Assembly: GCA_012932295.1 (NCBI GenBank)
Contig: JAAONU010000004.1
Location: forward strand, 7,883,030 to 7,947,029
Length of the DNA: 64,000 bases
Direction of reading: 5' to 3'
From: Cyclina sinensis
Lineage: Eukaryota > Mollusca > Bivalvia > Venerida > Veneridae
Shown here: piece by piece, positions 22,201 to 34,200 of the stretch
Layout of the letters: each line of letters opens with the position of its first letter
Numbering within the stretch: position 1 is the stretch's first letter
Translations under genes and position numbers: made by a program
Notes under the pieces: generated by a model
Database searches by the model: none
The model's input: the letters and a program-made list of their open reading frames with translations, nothing else
What the model was told of the DNA's origin: nothing

Positions 22201-25200
22201 ACCATTGGTAGTTTAGAAATGAAATGTTGAAAAATAAATATGCCATATTAAGCAAAAGGACTTAAACCAATCAACATGTAGTCATTAGAATCCAAGACAC
22301 AACATTCTGAGCCAAAAGACAAGCATTCAGAATTTAAGATATATCTTTGACTCTATAATTAAGTTAAGTCAGGATTTTACTTTGTTTAGAAAATGAACAG
22401 AATCTGTTTTAGTGGTGCATGCCCCTGTGGGCTTGACCTTTCATGTCGAGAGCTTAAAAAACAAAAACAAAGGAGACATCTACTCAAAAACCTGAAATAG
22501 GTTTAAAGTTTTTGGATTCACTTGTTCTTAAGTGAGCACAGAATCAGAAGGATCTATCTACATATGGCGAACCATCCTGTAAAGTTTGAAGGACTTTAGT
22601 ACAGTCTGATCAGAAAAAGTCTACGGCACCTAACTACAGTAGCTCTTGAGATTCTGAACAGAGACTTCTTTCACAGTGCAGGCCCATGTGTCTTTATCTT
22701 TGATAAATAGTCCAGAAATTTCCTCAGGCACAGCCATCCTGTTAAATCACCCTGTAAATTTAACCTTTAATCAAGTAGGTCCCAAAACAATTCAGGTGAT
22801 CTTCTCAACATGCCTAATTATCCTGTAAAGTTTGAAGGTCCTTGGACCTAACAAAGTGCAGGTCCATGTGAGCCTGACCCTTAACCCTGTGCACCCAAAA
22901 CAATAGAAATCATCTACCAATGTCCAACCATCAGGTAAGTTTAAAGGTCAGGGGTGCATTTACTGTTGTGTTATTGATTAGAAACTATTTTTAAAGCTTG
23001 ATTCAAGACCCGCTGGACCCTAAAAACAATAGGGTTCATCTAAACAACATAGCCAACCTACTTACTAAGTATCAAGTCTCTGGGTCTTTGCATTATTAAG
23101 TTCCTGAATGGAAACCACTTAGTCTACTGACATACCAACAGATATTGGTGAAGCTATATACCCCTTCTTCAAATATGTGTGGGGAAAAGAGAGTGGTAGG
23201 GATAAAAATAGACTTACCTTAAAGTTAAACAGGTGTGCCATTAGAACAACCACATTGTCCATCAGTTTACCATGTCCATATTCAGGTTCTGAAGACAGCT
23301 GCTTAAAGCGTTTTGCAAAATGCTGCAGGAAAGCTGCCCCTAAAATAACACATAAAATTTCATTTTAAATATTTTATTTAATTAATTTTTCAAATACATT
23401 CTGACTTTCTAGTTTGAATTTTTTTTTTGCCTTTCCTGCCAAGGAAGGTCACAGATGTGCAGTCTGATTATACTATATTCTGTTAGATCTTCTGTTAGCA
23501 ATTTTTAATAAACCACTTTCAATTATAAACAGGTCTGTAAAAAACAGAAAAATTATTTTCTGAGTTGTAAATTAACTAAGCCTATCAAAAGTTCAAAACC
23601 ATGCTTGTCTGGAACAGGCTGTCAACCAGACTTTCAAAAAAATATAGGACAAATATTGACTTTTTTCAAATGGAAATATAAGATATACGTCAAATAAACG
23701 ATTTTTTTTATCTTTTTCACTAAAAATATACAACAAAATCATCAAAATATAGGACATTTAGAGCCAAAACTCTGAAAATCGCACCATTCTAATGGTTCAA
23801 GAAGAGAACAAGCTAGTGCAAACATATTATCATGCCTTAGTTTATCAAGTCTGCCAGCTGTCAATATCCACACCACAACACATCAATTACATCAAGGAAC
23901 ATTTGCTGCTGTAAATATTTTCAAACTGACCGCTGCAGCTTTCGCCTGTAAACTTACAATATCTATACAGTACCAATGAAGTTACTTTTAAAGAATTCAC
24001 TATAAATTGTGAAAAATATAGGACTTGGGTCCTAAAATATAGGATTATACAGGATTTATAGGACACTTTCTGAAATATAGGATCTGGGTCCCAAAATACA
24101 GGATTATATAGGGCACAGATGACAGCCTGCTGGAATCTCCTGACATTTAAAGTCCCTACATGCCAGCCTCATTGACCCTGACACAATCTCGGTGGACCAA
24201 AACAATGACAGAGCCATAAGAAAGTATATACTGCAACACAAAATTATGGCCGATAAGCATGAAGATAATCTACATAGCAGTGACTGACTGAACTGTATTA
24301 TTGGGTAATAATACAAAGATGTAGAATTTTGGAATTATTCCAAATATCTTTTGGCAACTAAAGGACATTCAATAGGGAACACCATGAATATAAAAAGCTA
24401 CAAATGCAAAACACTACAGCTGCTTAATTAAGCACTGCATTTTCCAGTGTGAACTGCATCACTTGTTTCATGTTGTTCAGGTTTTTACCATTTATACAAC
24501 TCACTGATGTTATTAGGGTATGGACAGGAAGTTGCGAACCTGAACTGGTATGGTGTAATTGTCTGTAACTTTTGTTACGGTCCAGTGTGCCACCACTCAG
24601 ATAAGTACAAAGTTTAACCTCTGATGACACCAGTAGCTCACTAGTGCTGATTTTTCAAGTTACTAATGACCAAACTGGGGTGGCTTTGAATCCTGTTGGG
24701 ACAGGGCTATTTTGAATGGTGTATGGTGTAATTGTCTGTAACTTTTGTTACGGTCCAGTGTGCCACCACTCAGATGAGTACAAAGTTCAACCTCTGATGA
24801 CACCATTAGCTCACTGGTGCTGATTTTTCAAGAAACTAATGACCAAACTGGGGTGGGTTTAAATCCTGTTGGGACAGGGCTAATTCTTCATCTTTGTATT
24901 ATTACCCAATAATACAATTCTCTTTGTGTTACTAACAGAAGCGCCGACTGGTACATTGGTAACTCTGAGTTTCTAACTTTCTCTGAAAGGAAATTGAAGA
25001 AAAAATACCAATTTTATTCATTACCAACTTCTGAGCCAACATTTCCATGTAATATAGCAACCAGCATCATAAGTTCCATGGAGAGTCGGTCAGGCGTAAG
25101 CACTGGACTGATACATGCCTCGGATATCAACCCCACCAGAGTGTCGTTCACATCTGCTCTACTGTTGCTAAGATACAGATTCTCAATCTCTGCACTGATT

Positions 25201-28200
25201 GGCTGCATGTTGTTTTCACTTGCCCTGCAGAAAAAGCACTTGTCTTCTTAACATTTACTCTATCCATTTTGCCTTTGTAACCAGAGCAGAAGCCCCTTAA
25301 CATTCATCCTTTTAAAATCCTATTATAAACATAATCATCTTTAGCATTTCCAATCAAAAGTTTTAAACTGAAACTTAGTATATACAAATGTTTTAAAAAC
25401 ACAAACTTAAAATGACTTTTTTAGGTTTTGAAGTGGTCAGACATTTCTTCTACTGCTTGCTTCCTCCCTTTTGATGGAAGCTCTCTGTCAATACTACATG
25501 TATGCTGCAAGTATATTAGTCATAAATCACTGTACAATGTTATCAACTGTGTGGCTTAGTAGCTCAGTTTGAAGTGTCCACCATGTAAGTGGCAGGCCAT
25601 TGGTTTGAGTTCCTGAATAGCCACAAACTTTTCACCGTCACATTAAGCGCCCAGTGTAATATAACCTATGGCACTATATGGATACTGCTTTGGCACCTCA
25701 AGAATGTTTCATAATATCCTCTGAGACTCTAGACAATTTCTTGAATTGAAGCGGGGTATATAATATAGCAGCAGAGTACAGTATTGGTGATAAATTGAAA
25801 GGAATCAGTAAATGGTATTCTCTAAAACATCCGAAAAGCAGTAATTTGAAACAATCAGTAAAATATCTCCAAGCACAGGTAAGCAGCAATTTGGTCATTA
25901 CCTCTACACTATTTCACAAGATAAAGATACTTGAGTCGTAAAGTTAAGTTGTGAGTGTTTTTATCTTCTTGACTATAGAGAAGAATAACACTTAACCAAA
26001 ATTAGAAAAAAAGCAAGCCAAAATAAAACTGAAATCTGGAATAAAAACAAATTTCATTGTACTAACAATGACATTAAAATCTCATTAATATTAACTGGTA
26101 AAAACTTTTGTATCATAACTGTAGCAACACATAAAACTAACAGCCAGTAAATATCAAAATATCAATCTACCTGTTCACAAGTCCCTTCAGCTGCTTCTGT
26201 AATCTATCTAGGACAAACTTCTTCTTTTCATCCTCACTTCCAGACATTTGTAACCGCTTTGCTGGCGGGACATAAGCTCCCTCCCCACCTGCTGGTTTAT
26301 TGTCCCTGACAATATTACCCTGAGGATCTCGGAGTCTCCCATAAATATCTTCCTTAAAACCTGAGTCATCAAATTCTTTAAATTTTCTTTTCTTAATTTC
26401 ATTATCATTTTTATCATCACTGAGATCTGAATCACTGTGTTCCTGAGTTTCATCTTCCGAATTCATGTCTTCATCTAACAATCCAAAATCACCATTGTCT
26501 TCTTCTTCTTCATCATCATCATCTTCAACATCATCATCTTCATCACTTCCACTATCATCACCTTCAATTTCATCACTGTCATCATCTGACCTTTCTGTAT
26601 CACTTTCATCATCATCATTGTTGTCCAAGTCAATATCTTCATTTTCTGAGGAATTCTCAGAATCTTTAATGTCTTCTGCAAACCTTACACTTTTCTTCTG
26701 CTTCTGCTTTTTCTCAGTAAGAGTTCTTATCCTGTCGGCCAATTCTTCCCATTTCGGTTTTCTTTTTTCCTCAGTGCTAGAAGTGTTCTTTTCTGTAACT
26801 TCAAACACTTGCCTTTCCTGTTCAGTATCTTTAAATTGTGTTCCTTTGGTGCTTATGCTCGAATCTTCTCCTTCAATATCTTCTTCATCAGAATCATCAT
26901 CATCATAATCATCAACATTTTCATCACTATCTTCTTCCTCCTCCTCCTCAAGTTCATCCATGTTTTCATCACTATCTTCCTTGTCAATCAATCCATAGAC
27001 ACCCTCCTCTGTAAAGATATTCACATTTTTAGCTGAGTTTTTTTCATTATGTTTAACAGGGTTGAATCTATCAAATTGGCCATTACCTAATAATATACAT
27101 CTCCAATGACAATGTGTTAAATACATATTTTACCTGTATGAAGTTTGACCTCAAACAAAATGCTAACAGACTGAGTTATAATCTAACATGACCAGGGGTA
27201 CATTTTTTCCAAAGTTAAGGCCATCCAAACCTATGACCCTAGAAAATGTATAGGCCAAAAAAATAGGATTAGAAAAATAATATATCAGTAAATATCTGTT
27301 CCAAATTTTAAAAGGCTTTAAAGATTATATGTAAAAGTTAAGATAAAATAGAAAGAATGGAATACCATTATTTTTATTTGAAATACATGATAAAATGGTT
27401 ATTTGAAGTTAGATTTTTACAGGCTTACAGTTGCAGTGTATAGTCTATATTGAGAAGCCACATTTTGGGTCTGTTGTTTATTTGGGAGACTGATGATAAA
27501 ATCTGAACATCTCACAGAAAAAAAATGGCATATTCAATGACACAGAATCCCACCTTCCTTTGATCTCCTGTATTCCTCGACAGTAGAAATTTACGCATGA
27601 CACATTAACTTACCTGTGTCGTCCCCCAGGTCAGTCAAGGCTTGCATCTTGTCTGTATCAACTACATCAAGAATATCTTATATGTGTTAAAGAAAAGAAT
27701 CATTGCTAGATAATTTATCATTATTATCTTCAATTTCAACTATTACCATTTTAAAAGATTATGAGCCAGACTTCCCGATATATTTCTAGTAGGCAGAACC
27801 TCCTGCATTAAACAAAAAAACATTGTTATGACAATTTACTCTCAAACCACTAGGCCAGGAGCAATATTTAAGGATACAGTCAAGACCATCATTCTTGAAA
27901 GAAAGTGGTAATGTATCTTTCTTCTTTCTTTTGTTGAGACCAAGTTTCTTCTCAAGGTCTTTTATCTCCTTGTCATCCCACATGTCTTCAATCCTGTGCT
28001 GTTCATTCCGCTCCTCAGCCTCCTACATTCAAATATCAAAATATCTTAACCTTTATCATGCTAAATTTCTGAAACAGATTTGCCCAAGATTCAGTTCTGG
28101 ACTGTACCATTTCTAATTCATGGGTGTTTTGAAAAGAAAATTCATTGACCTCAGAGCAACAGTACAGATCACAATCAGACTGTACAAATGTACTGGCTGA

Positions 28201-31200
28201 ACTTGACCTGTACTGATGACAAAATCACAAATACTAAAAGTTAGAGGAGAAAAACTTAAAACAGTATTATGTGATTTGTCTTTGTGTTTAAGTAAGTCTA
28301 AAAATTCTAACAAATTTTGAAATACAGTCGAACTGTGATTTTTTAAAATTAGAAACAAACCTTATACTTTTTCAACTGAAATGCGTTTTCCATTGTATCA
28401 CATATTTCATTCTAAATGAGAAAGAATGTTACATAATACAGTGTTATATTGGAATTCTATTTCAGCTGTAATCTGAAACATTTTCACCAGCAAGTTACAA
28501 GGCAATATCTATTCTCTGTGAAGCAATCTGGTAGAAAGGATTAAGATCTAAGATTTATCCATCCTTCTCACATAACCATTTATGATTTACCTTACTGGTT
28601 TTGCCCTTGACAAAAAAAAAAAACTGTAAAGATCAAACAACACAAAATATCATAACTTTGTGATCTTGTTAGCTTAAAACAATTCAGTAACATGTCTATC
28701 CTTAACATAATCACAAGCAAGAAAAGAAAACAATATAAATGGAAAGCTAAGCATGTTTTAGAATAGTACGTGTGTATGTAATTATAGCCAAACATTTGAT
28801 CTGTACCAACTGCAAAGAACACACACCCTGAGAAAGCTTATAAAAGGAATCGCTTAATGCAGATTTATAATACCATAATGAAACTCTTTCACACCTGCTG
28901 TTTCTGTCTGTCTTTCTTGGCTTTTCTTTTGTTTTTCTTTTCTTCAGATCTCCTGAGCTTTGCTTCCGTCTTTTGTCTATCAGCATGTTCTTGTTTTGCC
29001 TTTTCAATTTCTTCTTTTGAAGGAATCTGCAGTGTGAGTATCACTGGATTATTGTTACAGTACATGTACATGTTATATAACTGATATGGCAACAGAAGCA
29101 CTGCTCAAAAGGGATAAACTGAAAAAAAGAAAATACTGGTTTTACTTTATACAAATAGCACTGCAATATATGTTAACAAATCACTTTAATTAATGACTAT
29201 GCCTTGAAATAATCACTACTTCCTCAATCTTAAACCTGTCCTAATGTAGCCTTAGAAAAAGGAAGTCTTTATAGTAACAGTAATGAGCTTTTACACAAGA
29301 GCTGCCACTAAAAGATGACAATGCCGCCGAAGTGGTGCTTTGACCTTTGAGCAGATGAAGACAAATTATAGATCCTTCGAAAGGAGTGGATTTTGTACAA
29401 TTTGACCTCAATCTGACTCTCATTTAGGTGTCAAGGTAAAAAACGTAAGTCATTTGGATGATCTTTCCCAAAGAATTGTTGTGCAAACATGAAATAAATA
29501 TGTTAATTCAAAAGAAGTGAGGGGGTTGTTTTAGACAAATTGACCTCAGGGCCATTTACAATGTATGGGTCAAAATTTATTTCGTTGTGAAGACTTCTCC
29601 CAAAGGGTTGTTCTGTGCAAACATGAACTAAATCTGTTGAGTAATAAGAGAGCTGCCGCCAATATTAAGTATTTTTTACAACTGGACCTTCAAGGTCAAG
29701 GTCATTCTGGGGTCAAAGTCAAATATATATTTATGTCAGTGGGAAGGTCTTGTGCTAAGGATTGTTGTGTGCAAATATAAACTTAATCTGATGAATAATA
29801 ACTGAGTTATGGTCAATAACAAGTATTTTTTGACAACTGGACCTTTGAGTTCAAGGTCATTCAGGGGTCAAGGTCATATAAATATTATAAGTTTGTGGGA
29901 AGGTCTTGTGCAAAGGTGTGTTGTGTTCAAATATGAAGTAAATCAATTTATTAATAAAGAAGATATTGGCCATGTTTAAAGTTTTCGGACAGAGTGACTG
30001 ACTGTTGGCTTGACAGTTCAAAAACTATATTGTCCTCCTTCGAGGGCATAAAAATCTTTTAAAGGATCCCACAAAAATTTCCGTAGTAAGTGGAAATACC
30101 ACTGTGTATATAAATAAGGCTCCTAAGCCTAAAACAAGCCTAAATAGTATCGATCATCAGCCACTCTTCCATTGAAGAACACTGTTCACTATTCTGCATA
30201 AATAACATCATAATACAACCTCCAAGCTGAGTAACTTCCCCTATTGCATCATTACTGTATTGTAAAGAAAGTAACCATTGCTTAAAGTTTGGTCATTTAG
30301 GTCCTGACTGTCAAAACACTTCAGTAAGTAATTTGACTAGCTGTTAGTAAAACTGAAGCAATGTCTTAGTTTATGCTAAACGAACAGACATCCCGAAATA
30401 CATCGGTCATCGATCCAACGGACATGTCCAATAAATTTTCACTTGGTCCGACATTTTTTCAGTCCAGATCGGTCCAACTGTCCAGCATTTATCCCAGGCC
30501 TCGTCAGTGTTGTAGATGAGCTGCGTATCGGCGTAATTTACGCTTTTTTCAGAAATAACGAGATACACTCCAATTATCATTTTTGTGCATACATTTGACA
30601 CAAACCCTTTAGAACTTACACAAACTACGAAAATCTTTAGCGTAAAATTCATAACAAAAACAGGAACAGCTGATTTTAACTTCCGCTAAATAAACTGACT
30701 GGTTATCGTAAAATTTAGAGCTAATTTTGCACACCGGCGTCAATAAACTGTAAGACAGTCTAGTACACATAATCTGTGTCGTTTAGACGCTAGTAAATTT
30801 TTTTAATTGAATTTAAAGAGACAGTCAAGCGCTTTTATGTTCAATAGCGGACGTTCATGATTTTATGTGATAATTTCGAACTCGAAGCCAATACGAAGCA
30901 AAATTGACAGTTTCTTTACGTTAAAAGCTGGTTCAAGTAAAAGTGTAGTGACCCCAATAACTGAAGAATTAATTAGCACAGTTTTTAAAACAAAAAGAGC
31001 CCATGTAAAGGTAAATGAGGCTACTGTATTGTATGGGCTTGTATCCTGCTTGTTTGTTAAAGAAACCCTAAAATAAAAGTCAACACAGATACACTCTGAC
31101 AGTATTTACCCTCAAGCAATGCATAATTTGACTGACCATTTACCACCATGCTTTGAAAAGTGGGGGTATTTACCTACATGTGCAAAAAGTTATCTACAAC

Positions 31201-34200
31201 GCTGCTCGTGTTTTCAAAGAAAATGTAACGATTCGCCACAATAACGATTCGCCACTAACGATTCGCCACAGGTTCATATAACGATTCACCACAGAATAAT
31301 AACGACTCGCCACAAAGATGTAACGATTCACCACAAAGTAATAACACAAAATATTTTTGTTGTACTTATGTTTTTCATTTATCTTTGTTTGGTAATTTGA
31401 AGAAAATAAATATTTTGAAAAAGAAATTTTGGTTTGTAATAGCTTCATTATAATAAAACGTCCCACATTTATCTCATTATTGATGTCGAAAATATGAATG
31501 CTGAAAATATCACATTTATCCGAATGATCGATCGGTTCGATGACACATCAATCAAAATTGTGATTTTAATCATTGTGCATTAAAATTTTAAAGTGATAAT
31601 CATATTCCTTATTATTACTATTAAAAAGTACCTTGATTGAAGGTTCAAATATAATTGTGCACAGTGAAAGAAGCGTGCCGCTGAGTGATAAATGTTCGTG
31701 GTTAATGAGTAGTATAAATACGCAGGAACAAATTAATTAACCATAGTTTCGCGGCGCTGAACAGGTAACCCAGGGGTCTTGAGATCGATCCCCCGCTCCT
31801 CCTCTAACATTACTAATTGTCTTTCAGATGAGACGTTAAACAGAGGTCCCATGTATCAGTGCTGACACTGAGCATGCAGAAGAACCAGGGGTGTCTCTAT
31901 AATGGGATGTTTTCTGTATCTTGCACTTTGTATTAAACCATCATAAAAGAAAATGTTTATTAAATGTATGTGTTCTGTTTTTGTTAGGCGTGAACAACAT
32001 CCTCAAAAAAGGACTCAAGTTAATTAAAAGAATGTAATATAAAATTGAATATATAATATGAATTATTAAAGGTTTTCATATTAATTAATGCACAAATTAA
32101 ATTCAAAATCAAAATAACCTTGTCATTTATATAGGTGTTAATTGGTATTGTACTTTACTGTACTTTATCTTTATTACTCGTGAAATGTCACAGTAGGATT
32201 GCCTGCTAGGGTGCTTAATCCATGACGTAAGATCATATGAAAGACCCTAAGCTAATTAAATAATCATGTCATTAATATAGGTGTTGATTGGGCATTTTTT
32301 ATGTGTCATGTAAGTAGTAACGCCCGCAAGGTGTGTATAATCCATGACTTAATAATAGTTATATATAACTGTTATTTTTTTTTTCTTGATAATGAACAAA
32401 AGAAACCTTTCATACAAGAAATATGGTTGAAAGTTTATCAAGAATGCCGTATAAAATATCTACCAAAAATATCATGGCCAGATTTAAGGAAATTTGAAAA
32501 ATCAATTAATTCATCTAATAAAAGAACTATTATTGGAATATGTAAACTCTTAAAACAAGCCTTTAAAAGCAGAAATAACAACCAAATAAAGCCAAAACAT
32601 TATGTATTTACTCTTTTCGAGATGGACTGTTTAAATCCTTTACTTTCTTTCTTTTTTTTTGTATATGTTATTTGTTCATGTTCATGCGCACTGTAATACT
32701 GTCTTTATTGATATTTTCCACTGTTCATTAGCCAAAGGCATTTATAATGCCGAATTTGCTAATAAACTTTTGTTGTTGTTGTTGTTGTTGTTTATCTTTG
32801 ATTGTCGTTGACAAAAAAGACAAATTAAACGTTCTCAAACAAAAATGACAAATTCATTCACGAAGAATTAGGGCAGCAAGGAAGGCGTACCGTCGGGGGA
32901 AAATTCAGACCTGCGACCTCTTGAAAAGGTGTTCATACATATACGGACCAGTTTGAGTGTACTTTAAAAAAAAGTGAAGTGTTTTGTAAATGAAATGTTA
33001 ATAAACTTCAAAAATGTGTAACAGTGGTATGAAAAGGTTTTATTTTATAAAAAAGAAATTATGAATGTAGAAATAAAATATAATCAATGCATCGAAGAGT
33101 CGACTTTTCCTTTACTCAATAAACCAAATTGATTGTTCACCTTGTATATATCTGTGTAGATATGTCTTCCATCGGTGAGATTAAGGAATAAAAACGTAAT
33201 CAATTTATGGACATGGACTTTTTTCTGCACTTGAAAAAAGTCGAGTTTGTTAAAAACAACTTGCATTTGTCATGTTATATTCGCGTAATAACTAAGAAAA
33301 CAAAGCAATTCATTTATTTAGCATAAATATATAATACAATTGCACGCAATTGTGACAAAGTAAATTGTATATCACACAATTACTAGAGTTAAATCTAAAA
33401 CAAATTAGCATGGCGCAGCGCCATGCCCTTTTTACAGGACGCCATGCCCTTCATCAAAATCAAATTCATCAATTTGTAATTATTTTTCATTTTTTAAAGC
33501 TGTGAAGAATCGTTATATTACTATGGGGCAAGTCGTTAATTGATTAAAATTTGTACTCCTTACACTTTTTGAAACTGTGGCGAATCGTTGTTACCTTGTG
33601 GCGAATCGTTAACTGACTTGTGGTGAATCGTGAATTTCTGTGGCGAATCGTTATTGTGGTGAATCTTTATTGTGGCGAATCGTTACATATTCTTTTCAAA
33701 ATGGTGTCATAAATATTAATTTTACATTTTCGTTTGTTTTTGTTGTAAATTTCATTCGGTCTGACAGATTTTTTACTGAATATTCAAATAAAAGTGGACA
33801 AAATACACGTTATTAGATGGTTGCTAGGGGGAATAACTCTGTCATGAATTTTTAATTTGCTGCTACCTGTTACCCAGCAAGACAACGTTGCATCAGCCAA
33901 TTTGGACAAACTTTCTTTGACTCTGTTGTGGAAGAAAACTGCAAATGATGAGAAATTTCAAAGCCTTGGCAAATTTGAATCAAATCTGATCATTTTTTGA
34001 CTGACATTTTGAATGACTTATAAATAATGATCTAACCCTAAGGTGACCCAAAATATAAAGGCGTGAAAATTTACTAACGGGCATTCTCCGGCAATATGCA
34101 TTTTTTCTTGATTTCTTCTCCAGCCGAGCTTCTTTTCTTTTCTGCTTTCTCGTCTGTTTCGCGGCTGGTCTATGAAAAAATCGGTCTGATTTAGTCAAAG

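Larger units (their letters stand above)
31211..33700. mobile_element. 2.5-kb element with terminal inverted arrays of TAACGATTCGCCACA
   Basis: Left end (31211-31340): TTTTCAAAGAAAATGTAACG then six copies of a 15-bp motif TAACGATTCGCCACA with short spacers. Right end (33500-33700): about eight copies in the opposite orientation and the matching end TTTTGAAAAGAATATGTAACG on the reverse strand. This looks like a non-autonomous DNA transposon whose terminal repeats carry multiple transposase-binding-like sites. The interior holds a SINE-like segment and a LINE 3' end rather than a transposase. It fills half of NOM1 intron 1. Confidence 0.7.

Noticed and set aside
26465..26908. 147-codon poly-Ser ORF on the plus strand
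   Set aside because: It is the antisense of the Asp/Glu-rich NOM1 exon 5; GAT/GAA repeats read as TCA/TTC on the other strand.
27786..27880. Read-through of NOM1 exon 3 (CILKYCSWPSGL...)
   Set aside because: Using the GTATCC donor restores the conserved DGLDYIL and the frame of exon 4; the read-through peptide is intron.
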